This document shows, piece after piece, positions 8,209 through 17,006 of a DNA stretch of 64,000 nt. Both the position numbers and the translations under genes were made by a program. Each line of letters opens with the position of its first letter. The stretch's first letter is position 1. The notes under the pieces are model-generated. The model was not told where the DNA came from. It worked only from the letters and a program-made list of their open reading frames with translations, and ran no database searches. The stretch comes from an uncultured Bacillota bacterium (GTDB lineage: Bacteria; Bacillota; Clostridia; Lachnospirales; CAG-274), in NCBI GenBank assembly GCA_958426775.1, contig CATZZP010000010.1, forward strand, positions 8,862 to 72,861, written 5' to 3'.

Positions 8209-11200
8209 TTAGCTTGCACTTATTTCAACAGGTGCACTGTAAACCTTAGTACCGTCTGCCTTAACAATATAAGTATAGGCATAAACAGGCGTACCGTCAG
8301 TCATATCGGTAACTACTGTTCCGAAAAGCTTATTACCCTCTGATGTATACTGATTATTATTGTATGCAAGAGCAGAGTAAACTGTAGCACTTTCATCTGT
8401 TAAGTAGCTATCATCAATACTGCTTGCAAGACCTGAGGATAAGCATATACCAATCTTTTCCGCATTGCCCAGGCAATTTTCATTAATACCGCCGTAAATA
8501 AGCACCTCGCTGCCGTTTACTACCTTATCCGCATACATAAATGCACCCTCTGTATAGCTAACATCAATAGACTTATACCAAAGATTGCTTCTTGTAGGTG
8601 TGTAAAGTGTAACCTTGTCGCCTTTATTAACAAGCGTGCTTAATGTAACCTGACCCTCTGCCGCCGTAAGCACAGGCACATAGGCATCGTTGACCTTAAG
8701 AATAAGCTTATCCGAACTGCTTACAGATACGTCAACAGTTACATTGCATACGCCCGTCTGCTTTGCCGTAAAGGATATAATGCTGTTTGAGTTAGTCTTT
8801 GCACCGTACTGCTTATACTGGCTGTAAAGCAATACACCGCTTCTGTGTACTGTAATACCGCTGTATTCATCGGTATAATCACTTGCAGCCGCATTTGTCA
8901 GGTTAAGGTATGAATTATAGTCATCAAAGTTTTCAACAAAATCAAGCTTAAAGTCAAAAATCAATCTTGAAAGAATAATATTTGCAACACCGCTGTCATC
9001 TGTAACAATATCCGTACCAAGATAGATACCTTTATCACCTACAGCTGTTACATTGTAGGTTTCACCTACTATAAGCTCAAGACCGTTTGCAGAGTAATCC
9101 TCAGCATTTACTGTAAGAGTTTCCGTTGCACCCTTCAGGGTAATTATAACATTTGTATCACCCTCGGCTATACCTGAAACCTCACCCTTAAACAATACCT
9201 TTATATCTTCAGGCAGGTCTGCCTTTGTGATTGTAACATCCGAAATATAGGTATTGCCTGATATTGCTGTACCAAAGTAAAGAGTTTCCGCAGTATCGGT
9301 TGACTTTTTGTAAACAAGAGTACCTCCTACCGTACCTGTTACTACGGGCTGAGTACACGCTGAATCCGAGTAAAGACCCGCTGTTGTGGCACCCGTTGTA
9401 TCGGTTACCGTAATTGTGTACATACCCTTTTCAGGTGCCGTAAAGGAAAATACGGGCTTGCCGGAGGTAAGCTTTGTACCGTAACGAGCTGTACTGTTAT
9501 AGTACTGGATACCGCTTTGATATACACTTACATCAAAGCTCTGACCGTCGGCATTTGTATATGTACCTGTGCAGACGCCGTCTGTAAAGGTTTCCGCCGC
9601 ATTAGTTTCATACATAGCCATAGCCTCGTCACTGCCGAAGTTTAAGGTCATAGCTACAGGTATTACATGAGATATTGTTATCTCTTTCAGATACATATTA
9701 CCTGCATCAGGTGTTGCAAAATAAAGCACCTGCGGTGTTGCATCCGTCTTTTTATATACAAGTCCTTCAGTTGAAGCCCCGGTTGCAACCGCATTTGTAC
9801 AAGTTGCATCTGTATAAAGACCTATTGTACCGCTGCCTGTAGCAACCGTTGAGTTTATTGTGTAAACAGCCGCCTCATCAGCTGTAAAGGAGAATATAGG
9901 CTTATTTGGTGACGCCTTTGTACCATACTGAATTTGGTTGTTATAATAAGCTATACCGCTTTCATATACATTTACTGCATAGCTATCTCCGCCTGCATTT
10001 GTGTATGTACCAGAGTATACGCCGTCTGTATAGGTTTCAGCCGCATTTGTAACGTAAAGTGCAAGTGCCTCGTCTGTTGCAAAGTTAAGAGTTACCTCAT
10101 TTTCAGGCTCAGCCTCCTTGCCCCCTATAGAGTCAAACAATGTCTGACCGTATTCGCTCCAATAAGGCTGTTCAACAAGCTCCTTATTTTTAGCTGTAAA
10201 GGTTCCGTTTTTATCTATTGTAAAGATATACTCTCCTGAAACCTCTTCACCATAAGCGGAAACAGGCTGTGATACATACTCTGAAAGAGAAATATTTGCA
10301 TCCTGCATCCACTTTGCAATAAGTCCTGCCTGAATTACACCGCCTGTCTTATTGCTGTGTGTGGCATCGCCCGTATCCATTACAGCATCACCGTAGTCTT
10401 TACCGCCTGCAGCATAAGCCGCCTCATACATATCAACCGTTAACTGATATGCGTCAATATAGAGAACGCCCTTATCCTTGTTTTCCTCGTAAAGCTCTTC
10501 ACAAGCTGTTACGTAGGCATTATTTTCCGTAAGAAAATCAACAGTGTCAGCATAATCTGTCATTGTTGCGTCATGGTGAGTTCTTATTTTACCATTGGAG
10601 TCATAGTATTCTCTTGCTACAGGTGACACAATTACGGGAATTGCACCCTTTGCAAGTGCCTTGTCAATATAATCCTGTAAGTAGCCCTTATAGGTTGCAC
10701 CGCAATCCCAGGAATAATATGTACTGCCATACTGACCCACAAGAGCGGAAGGTGTTTCAACCTTCATACTCTCTACAGGCTTAATTGTAGGAAAGCCCTT
10801 GCTTATATCAGCAGGCTTTGTGTCCGCTGTGTAAAGAGGAACAAATCTCTCCTGATAATAGCTTGCACCGTTTGCACAATCGTTGTGGCCAAACTGCATA
10901 AGCAGGTAGTCGCCCTCTTTGATATTTTCAATTATTGTATCAAGCTTACCCTCGTTCAGGAATGAGCGTGAGCTTCTGCCGCCTTGTGCATAGTTATTTA
11001 TCTTTACATAGTCCTCATTAAAGAAAATCTGTAAAAATTCTCCCCATGAACCGGCTGTAAGAATTTTACCGCCGTTGTAGATACCCTCTGCCGAATAGTC
11101 CTTAACGGTTGAGTCACCTGCAAGGTAAACATTAATACCTGAGCCGGGTGCTATACTGCCGGGGTTACTTGGGTCATTCCATACACTGCTTACAGTCTTT

Positions 11201-14043
11201 TCAGTATCAATAATATACTTTGCTTCACCTACTAAACCGCTTACGGTTACAGGTGTTACAACTGCCATAATATACTTGCCCGCACATTCCATAGGTATCT
11301 GGAACTTATTGGTGCTGACTGCTGATTCTGCCTTTAAGAGTGTTGCACTTTCCAAAATGCTGTCAAGGCTTTCGGAGGAATAACCCTCTTCAAGTGCATA
11401 CCATGAAATTATAGAGGCATCCTCATCAACCCATTCATCACCTAAGGCATAGCTTAAGGTAATAGTTTCGCCGGGGTTAGGCGTGTTAAGGTCGCCGTTT
11501 GAAGTCATAGCGGGATTTGTAGTAAACTGCGGTACTGCTGTTGAATCACCTGTGTAGTATGCAGGGGTCCAACCGTTAGCTATAAACACGTTTTCCACAC
11601 TGTAGGCTGATAAATCAAGGCTGTCAACAGCACCGTTTACCCTGCCTGTAGTATCTATCTCAGTACCGTTGTGGGTTGTGTTATATTCCTTAAGAGTAAC
11701 GGTTGAAGCTGTAGGCGAAACAGTCATAGAATACCAACCGTCCTGAACAATCATATCGCTGTTTTCAAGCTGTGTGTTGATAAATGCAACCTTTGCACTG
11801 TCGCCCCACATTCTGCCGTAATATCCCGCAGTTACATCTCTTTCTCCGTTGTAGGAAACATAACAGCCTCTGAAGATATAACCGTCCTCTGCCAAATGGC
11901 TTGAAGAGCTTGAATTTGCCGTAATATAGCCTGCCGCCTCTGTACCGTCATAGCCGCAGAAGTTAATTTCACAGCCGTCAAAAATAACATCTCCGTTACC
12001 GAATATAAAGTCTGTCTGACCCTCTATATAACAGTTTTTATAATATGCGTCATAGGTAACGTTACAGGTATAAAGGGTATCCTGACTGCCTATAAAGGAA
12101 CAGTTGTAAAACTCTGTCTTATCCGCATAGTTAACGTAAGCCGCCGCTCTTTCGGTAGCCTCTCTTGAGTCAACGTTTGTATTTTCTTTTCTGGCTACCT
12201 TTATGGATTCAAGTCCGTTTAGCTCAACGCCGTCGTTTATTTCCTCTTCGGTTATATACTTGTTGAAGGAGTTTTCAAAGGTAATATTACTTGCTCTGAA
12301 GCCCTCTGCAGTTTTATTTGTAATTACTGCCGAACCCCAGTATTTTACAACATCACCCTTTTCAAACTTATCATAATCGGCATATGGATCATAGTAGCTG
12401 TTTACTGCACTGTAGTATTTATATCCGATGCCGTAGTACCAGGTAATCTTTGTATTATCCCTTGTACCTCCGTTGCTTTCAAGAGTAATGTCGGGAGCGT
12501 TTACAACTACCTGCTCACGGTATACACCGGGGTCAATTTTTATTGTAACTCTCTCTCCGTCTGCCCTTGTCATATTTTCCGCTGCATTTACAGCGGCCTG
12601 TACTGACTTGTATTCCTTGTCACTGCCTACATAGATTGTATCCTTATAAGCTATTGCCTTTGGCTCAGCCTTGAGAAGCAAATCTCTTTCAACAGCACCG
12701 TCCTTTACAGTTACGTGAGTTGTGGTTGAATAACCGTCAAGAACGATAGATGCAAGGTAACTGCCGTTTCTTAAAGACACAGTATAGGCATTGTTTGCTA
12801 CACTGCCCGAATATGTATATTTATCATCAACATTTTCAAATGATATTGCAGTTGGTGTTACAGCCAAGGTTTCGTACTGTCCTCTAATATCTGTAAGACC
12901 TAAGAATTTACCGCTTACACTGTAGGTAGGTACCGCTGTTAAAGCAATATCCTTTGTAATGCCTGCCGAGCTGTCATTAGTAACAACAACGCTCTCTGTA
13001 AGCTTATAATCATAAGCACCTACAAGGCTTAAAGTATAATTTTCGTTTGCTGTAAGTCTTGCTGAGTAGGTTAAAGCCGTAGTGTCTATATCTGCCGTAA
13101 CCTCCTCATGGCTTGAGGTATCCTCAGGAGTAAACACCAGCTTCATATCAGCTGAATTATAGCCTGTTGCCAAACCCGATATACTACCTGAAACAACATA
13201 GGATATGCTTTTTTCTATTACCAAGTCTGCTGTCTGGCTCGTCTGTACCGCTACATCTACAAGCCTTGTATCGTTTGAAATACCGTAGCCTATTGCATTA
13301 GCACCCGTAAGTGATGCAGAATAGGTATAGTTTGGCTTTAAGGCTATTGTATAGCTGTTTCCCGTTACATCTGCCGCCTTGCTTTCACCTGTTGTCTTAT
13401 TTACAAACTTAACGGCATAGCTGCCGAGGTTAAAGCTGTCGGTAATAGTACCGCTTACCTGAGTGTATGGTACAAACTCCGCACCGTAGCAGAACATTTT
13501 TGAGCCTGAAAGTGCAATGTAGTAGGTATAGTCCTTTTCCACCTCAAGCTCAACGGTTGCCCATGTGGTTGCCTGAGTTACCTTTAACACTCCCGTTATA
13601 TCGTAATTATCACTACCGCCGGGTACAAATGAGCCTACCGCCTCACTCACCCCGTCCTTTGTTCTGCTGATATAGCCTACCTTTGATGACGCATTTCCGA
13701 TATAGACTGTCAGCGTTCCGTCACTTTCTGCCGTAAAATCGCAATAGGATTTGTTTTGAGTAACAACAATGCCACCGCTTGCAGAACCGTTTGTGTTAGT
13801 GGACCTTACATAGTCCTTGCCGCCGTTACTGCCATATATAAACTGTGTTGTAGGGCTGTAGTAGGTAAACCCTATATCACCATAGGTTGCAACACCGCTG
13901 GATGTATCGTTGGTAATTGTCCACAAGCCCTGTGTAATTGTTTCTGCCGCAAAGGCTGACATAGGACATAGGGATACAAGCATTACCACTGCCAGCATAA
14001 GAGCAGTAATCCCGGACAGCTTGTGCCTTGATTTGTTTGTCAT
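8209..14043 (-). CDS. Secreted multidomain pectin esterase: CE8 pectin methylesterase + CE12 rhamnogalacturonan acetylesterase
   Basis: 1944-residue exported enzyme. Order: signal peptide (1-33); carbohydrate-binding-like beta-sandwich (about 34-195); three or four fibronectin/carboxypeptidase-like repeats (196-460); a CE8 pectin methylesterase (about 465-830) with QDTLY (Asp655), TDFIFGNG (Asp678, expected nucleophile) and GRMWG (Arg744); a linker domain (835-965); and an SGNH/CE12 acetylesterase (about 968-1260) with GDST (Ser978), GGRSS, GHND (Asn1054) and D-A-T-H (Asp1226/His1229). Three related beta-sandwich repeats follow (about 1317-1460, 1465-1607, 1697-1830), with LNF-x(5)-AL/M and ESG/QSG-x-x-YY signatures, then a C-terminal domain. 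Both catalytic sites look intact, so it should remove methyl and acetyl groups from pectin outside the cell. No SLH or dockerin module is seen in it. Start at 14043 chosen for AAGGAGG and the signal peptide. Confidence 0.9.
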   Translation of the reverse strand: MTNKSRHKLSGITALMLAVVMLVSLCPMSAFAAETITQGLWTITNDTSSGVATYGDIGFTYYSPTTQFIYGSNGGKDYVRSTNTNGSASGGIVVTQNKSYCDFTAESDGTLTVYIGNASSKVGYISRTKDGVSEAVGSFVPGGSDNYDITGVLKVTQATTWATVELEVEKDYTYYIALSGSKMFCYGAEFVPYTQVSGTITDSFNLGSYAVKFVNKTTGESKAADVTGNSYTIALKPNYTYSASLTGANAIGYGISNDTRLVDVAVQTSQTADLVIEKSISYVVSGSISGLATGYNSADMKLVFTPEDTSSHEEVTADIDTTALTYSARLTANENYTLSLVGAYDYKLTESVVVTNDSSAGITKDIALTAVPTYSVSGKFLGLTDIRGQYETLAVTPTAISFENVDDKYTYSGSVANNAYTVSLRNGSYLASIVLDGYSTTTHVTVKDGAVERDLLLKAEPKAIAYKDTIYVGSDKEYKSVQAAVNAAENMTRADGERVTIKIDPGVYREQVVVNAPDITLESNGGTRDNTKITWYYGIGYKYYSAVNSYYDPYADYDKFEKGDVVKYWGSAVITNKTAEGFRASNITFENSFNKYITEEEINDGVELNGLESIKVARKENTNVDSREATERAAAYVNYADKTEFYNCSFIGSQDTLYTCNVTYDAYYKNCYIEGQTDFIFGNGDVIFDGCEINFCGYDGTEAAGYITANSSSSSHLAEDGYIFRGCYVSYNGERDVTAGYYGRMWGDSAKVAFINTQLENSDMIVQDGWYSMTVSPTASTVTLKEYNTTHNGTEIDTTGRVNGAVDSLDLSAYSVENVFIANGWTPAYYTGDSTAVPQFTTNPAMTSNGDLNTPNPGETITLSYALGDEWVDEDASIISWYALEEGYSSESLDSILESATLLKAESAVSTNKFQIPMECAGKYIMAVVTPVTVSGLVGEAKYIIDTEKTVSSVWNDPSNPGSIAPGSGINVYLAGDSTVKDYSAEGIYNGGKILTAGSWGEFLQIFFNEDYVKINNYAQGGRSSRSFLNEGKLDTIIENIKEGDYLLMQFGHNDCANGASYYQERFVPLYTADTKPADISKGFPTIKPVESMKVETPSALVGQYGSTYYSWDCGATYKGYLQDYIDKALAKGAIPVIVSPVAREYYDSNGKIRTHHDATMTDYADTVDFLTENNAYVTACEELYEENKDKGVLYIDAYQLTVDMYEAAYAAGGKDYGDAVMDTGDATHSNKTGGVIQAGLIAKWMQDANISLSEYVSQPVSAYGEEVSGEYIFTIDKNGTFTAKNKELVEQPYWSEYGQTLFDSIGGKEAEPENEVTLNFATDEALALYVTNAAETYTDGVYSGTYTNAGGDSYAVNVYESGIAYYNNQIQYGTKASPNKPIFSFTADEAAVYTINSTVATGSGTIGLYTDATCTNAVATGASTEGLVYKKTDATPQVLYFATPDAGNMYLKEITISHVIPVAMTLNFGSDEAMAMYETNAAETFTDGVCTGTYTNADGQSFDVSVYQSGIQYYNSTARYGTKLTSGKPVFSFTAPEKGMYTITVTDTTGATTAGLYSDSACTQPVVTGTVGGTLVYKKSTDTAETLYFGTAISGNTYISDVTITKADLPEDIKVLFKGEVSGIAEGDTNVIITLKGATETLTVNAEDYSANGLELIVGETYNVTAVGDKGIYLGTDIVTDDSGVANIILSRLIFDFKLDFVENFDDYNSYLNLTNAAASDYTDEYSGITVHRSGVLLYSQYKQYGAKTNSNSIISFTAKQTGVCNVTVDVSVSSSDKLILKVNDAYVPVLTAAEGQVTLSTLVNKGDKVTLYTPTRSNLWYKSIDVSYTEGAFMYADKVVNGSEVLIYGGINENCLGNAEKIGICLSSGLASSIDDSYLTDESATVYSALAYNNNQYTSEGNKLFGTVVTDMTDGTPVYAYTYIVKADGTKVYSAPVEISAS

Positions 14044-14145
14044 TAAAAAGCCTCCTTTATATTTTTTGTTTGTAGCGGATATAGGCAAGCAAATGCCCCA
14101 CATTTATGTACAGCAATCACTGCTCGTATACCCTCTTGTATTTTC

Positions 14146-14176
14146 AGCTTAAACTATGACATAATGTCAAGGTCAA
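14146..14176 (-). promoter_or_regulatory. MerR-type promoter/operator of the pectin esterase
   Basis: On the minus strand TTGACC (14176-14171) and TAAGCT (14151-14146) are separated by 19 bp, the over-long spacer typical of MerR-activated promoters. The spacer holds a 13-bp palindrome centred on one base (TGACATAATGTCA, 14157-14169). The neighbouring divergent gene encodes a MerR-family protein. Confidence 0.55.
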
Positions 14177-14244
14177 GGATATTTTTAATTTTATTGTTAT
14201 TTTATAATTTTATGATATAATAACTAAAAAGGAGGTTGTTTTTT

Positions 14245-15081
14245 ATGCTGTATAAGATAAGTGATCTGGCAAAAATATTAGGTGTTACATCAAACACTAT
14301 CAGGCGATATGAAAATAACGGTTATCTCCATCCCTACAGAGATGACTCCGATTATCGTTGGTACGGAATTGACGATATAATGCGTACTGCCGCAATAAGG
14401 CTGTATAGAAAATGCGGCTTTTCCCACAATGAAATTATGGATATGCTTAACAGTGACTCTAAAAATGTAATTGATGTATATACCGAAAGACTTAATAAGA
14501 TAGATGCCGAAATAAACAGATTGAAGCATCTTCGTCACTGGCTTAAGGATAATGTCAAACTTATGAATACTGTCAGGGATATGGGCGACGGCTATATAAT
14601 TATGGAATGCCGACCGTTAAAATATGTGCTTTACAGTATAAACGGTAAGATTTTAACAGAAAAGGAACGGCTCAATACCATAAATTTGTTTATGTACCAT
14701 GTCCATGAAGTACAATTGATGTATTTTATAAAAAAAGATGAAATAGCTAATCCCTCCTCCGGTATCGGTATGGGTTTAATTATGAAAGAAACAGATATAA
14801 GAAGGCTTAACCTTGAAGATAAGATTACACCGGATACCCCCTTTGTTGAAAACTATCCAAGTAAAAAATGCCTGTTCAGCGTATTTGAATATCCCTCTGC
14901 ACACCTAAAGAACAGTGATGAGCTGTTCTCTGCAATAAACAGCTATAAAGAAAAACCTCTTAATTATATGAAAAGTCAGGGTTATACCGTCGACGGCGAT
15001 ATAACGCTGGTTGTTGCCAACGTTGTCGGTAACTCAACAGAGCTCTTGTTCTGTATCCCTTTTCAGGATAAGAGCAACTGA
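14245..15081 (+). CDS. MerR-family transcriptional regulator with effector-binding C-terminus
   Basis: 278 residues. Residues 1-70 are a MerR winged helix-turn-helix (KISDLAKILGVTSNTIRRYE, then W-Y-G-I-D-D and the second helix-turn-helix RKCGFSHNEI). Residues 75-105 form the dimerising coiled coil. Residues 125-278 look like a GyrI/BmrR-type effector-binding domain (weaker match). No metal-binding Cys cluster is seen, so a small-molecule ligand is more likely than a metal. The ATG at 14245 follows AAGGAGG; an in-frame TTG at 14236 overlaps that site and was rejected. It is divergent from the pectin esterase with a MerR-type operator between them, suggesting local control; the ligand is unknown. 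Confidence 0.88.
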   Translation: MLYKISDLAKILGVTSNTIRRYENNGYLHPYRDDSDYRWYGIDDIMRTAAIRLYRKCGFSHNEIMDMLNSDSKNVIDVYTERLNKIDAEINRLKHLRHWLKDNVKLMNTVRDMGDGYIIMECRPLKYVLYSINGKILTEKERLNTINLFMYHVHEVQLMYFIKKDEIANPSSGIGMGLIMKETDIRRLNLEDKITPDTPFVENYPSKKCLFSVFEYPSAHLKNSDELFSAINSYKEKPLNYMKSQGYTVDGDITLVVANVVGNSTELLFCIPFQDKSN

Positions 15082-15219
15082 AAATGACCTGTTTTCTGCT
15101 GAAATAATCCTTTTTCCCGCAAAACAAAGTCCTTTTTGCAGACAACGCCTTTGTAAATACATATAATCAGCCCTTAATATGCACAAGGTCGGTACTGAAA
15201 TTTAGTATAAACCAAAATA

Positions 15220-15254
15220 AAGCCCTGTTATTCCGCAAAGGTTTAACAGGGCTT
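15220..15254. terminator. Terminator between convergent genes (MerR and VanZ-like)
   Basis: Perfect 11-bp stem AAGCCCTGTTA/TAACAGGGCTT (15220-15230 and 15244-15254) with flanking A/T tracts on both sides. It sits between the MerR stop (15081) and the VanZ-like stop (15258). Confidence 0.75.
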
Positions 15255-15257
15255 ATT

Positions 15258-15680
15258 TCATTTCTTTATAATTCTTTTAATAACGCAAAATACTCCTACA
15301 CCCGTAATACTGCCTAGGTGGTCAAGCCATACATCAAAGAGCATACCGCTTCTCCCTAAGGAAAACAGCTGTATACTTTCATCAATAACCGAAACAAGAA
15401 GACAGATATACAATACAGCAAGTACACTTAAAGCACCTTTTTTATCGTAAAAAGTAAGGTCAGCGGCACAAAGCAAGGCAAGAAGCATATACTCGGTAAA
15501 ATGAGCAAGCTTTCTTATCATATGCTCGGTAATTACGCCCTCACCGAAAATACTGTTAATAAGCTCCGATAAAAAACCGCTTTCCTGCTGTGATATTTCC
15601 GCAGGCATTACAGAATGACCCCAGATTAAAGCCACCATAAGCAGGGTAAGTATAGGAAATATAATTTTCAGCTTTTTCAT
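15258..15680 (-). CDS. VanZ-like membrane protein
   Basis: 140-residue membrane protein with about four spanning segments. The VanZ family pattern is clear: R-K-x-A-H-F-x-E-Y (RKLAHFTEY), D-E-x-x-Q-x-F (DESIQLF), GR, and D-x-x-x-D-x-x-G (DVWLDHLG). In glycopeptide-resistance loci VanZ gives low-level teicoplanin resistance by an unknown mechanism; most members are chromosomal and of unknown function, so resistance should not be assumed here. Its ATG directly follows the stop of the SLH protein gene (no gap), so the two are translationally coupled. Last gene of the surface cluster. Confidence 0.88.
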   Translation of the reverse strand: MKKLKIIFPILTLLMVALIWGHSVMPAEISQQESGFLSELINSIFGEGVITEHMIRKLAHFTEYMLLALLCAADLTFYDKKGALSVLAVLYICLLVSVIDESIQLFSLGRSGMLFDVWLDHLGSITGVGVFCVIKRIIKK

Positions 15681-16907
15681 TTAAGCAACTGTCAGACCCG
15701 GGAAGAAGGTATCTCTCAGCTTAACTAAATCAGACATAGCACAATAGCCTACAATAAGGCTTTTAAGCTCTTCCTTTTCAGTAGATTCTAAGGCAAGATA
15801 TTTATCCATAGCTTCATTAGCCGCAGACTCTACATCATAGCTGTAATCGTTCTTATAAGCAGTCATGGCATCTGCTATATCCTGAGCAACCTCTTTTTGT
15901 GCGTCTGAGGTACAGTTAGGTATTACATATCTGTTTAAGTTTCTGATAGTACGGTTTATGCTTGTAAGCAAAGCCTCATCAACCTGAACCTCGGCAGTTG
16001 TAACCTCTGTAGTTGCCTCTGTTGTAGTAGTGGTTGTAGTGGGCTTAACAGGCGTAGTTGAACTGTCCTTAGTTGTTGTTTCTGTAGTTGCTTCTGTTGT
16101 AACAGCATTTGTGGTTGCCTCTGTTGTAGTTGTTGTATCATCTTTTTTATCAGAGGAGCTTGAACTGCTGCCGCCACCGCCGCCGGTAGTAGTTTTCTTA
16201 GTTGTTGTTTCTGTTTCTGTAGTAGCCTCGCTTGTACTTTCAGCAGAGGTTGTTGCTTGGGTATCCTCTTTTACAAAATCTGCAAGAGCAAGACAAAGCT
16301 CACCTCTTGTAATATTCTGTGTAGCACGGAAAGTATTGTTTTCCTCTAAGGTAAAAAGACCTGCATTAATAGCAGCATCTACATAGCTTTTTGCCCAAGG
16401 TGCCACTGTATCACTTATTACAACCTCTTTTTCAGCATCCTTTGCATTAGTAAGAAGTGTTAAAACAACACATGCCTGCTGACGGGTAAAGTTGTCCTTA
16501 GGACGGAAGGTATTATCACCAAAACCGCTAATATAGCCCATCTGCTGTGCTGTTCTTACATCCTGGTAGAACCATGCACTTTTATTGCTGTTATCAGAAA
16601 AGTCTGTTGTAGCAAGCTTTTCATTTACGGTAAAATTAAAAACCTGGTTAATAATTCTTACAAGCTCTGCTCTTGTAACAAAGCCGTCAGGACGGAAGGT
16701 GCCGTCCTCATAGCCTGCAAGGCAACCGTTTTCGTACATTTTTAAAATAGCCTCACCCTGTGGAGTATCAAGCTTCACATCAGAAAACGGAACCGTTTCT
16801 GCTGCGGTAGCAGGGCTTTCAGGCACTGATGTATCAGCCGCCATAGTAGGTATTGCCACACTTACAGCCATAACAGCTGCAAGAAAGGTACTTAAAATTT
16901 TTTTCAT
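15681..16907 (-). CDS. SLH-domain surface protein with Thr-rich linker
   Basis: 408-residue exported protein. Signal peptide (1-24, cleaving after TMAA), then three S-layer-homology repeats (about 40-92, 97-155, 160-213), which normally bind pyruvylated secondary cell-wall polymer and hold proteins on the cell surface. Next comes a low-complexity Thr/Glu/Ala linker with a GGGGGSSSSSS patch (about 215-310), and a helical C-terminal domain (315-408) of unknown function. The ATG at 16907 follows GGAGG. With the dockerin-like gene upstream and the VanZ-like gene downstream it forms a surface module. It might itself be a scaffold, but no cohesin is recognised. Confidence 0.9.
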   Translation of the reverse strand: MKKILSTFLAAVMAVSVAIPTMAADTSVPESPATAAETVPFSDVKLDTPQGEAILKMYENGCLAGYEDGTFRPDGFVTRAELVRIINQVFNFTVNEKLATTDFSDNSNKSAWFYQDVRTAQQMGYISGFGDNTFRPKDNFTRQQACVVLTLLTNAKDAEKEVVISDTVAPWAKSYVDAAINAGLFTLEENNTFRATQNITRGELCLALADFVKEDTQATTSAESTSEATTETETTTKKTTTGGGGGSSSSSSDKKDDTTTTTEATTNAVTTEATTETTTKDSSTTPVKPTTTTTTTEATTEVTTAEVQVDEALLTSINRTIRNLNRYVIPNCTSDAQKEVAQDIADAMTAYKNDYSYDVESAANEAMDKYLALESTEKEELKSLIVGYCAMSDLVKLRDTFFPGLTVA

Positions 16908-16946
16908 TTTAATTCCTCCGTTATTTTGCATATATTTTTAAATACA

Positions 16947-16978
16947 AATATTGCCCTATGAAAGCATAGGGCAATATT
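16947..16978 (-). terminator. Strong hairpin between dockerin-like and SLH genes
   Basis: Perfect 14-bp stem (16947-16960/16965-16978) with an AAAG loop. The minus-strand side continues into a T-rich tract, so it can end the dockerin-like transcript or lower expression of the SLH gene 40 bp downstream. Confidence 0.75.
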
Positions 16979-17006
16979 GAATTTACATATAATAAGCTGT
17001 AAGTAA

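Noticed and set aside
15120..15220. Possible small transcript from a TATAAT near 15173
   Set aside because: No -35 at a sensible distance and only one hairpin, which serves as the terminator of the flanking genes.
15258..15680. VanZ as an antibiotic-resistance determinant
   Set aside because: No other van gene is present; VanZ-like proteins are widespread in Firmicutes and do not by themselves show glycopeptide resistance.
16030..16386. 118-codon Val-rich plus-strand frame
   Set aside because: Antisense to the repetitive Thr-rich linker of the SLH protein; the open frame results from the repeat.
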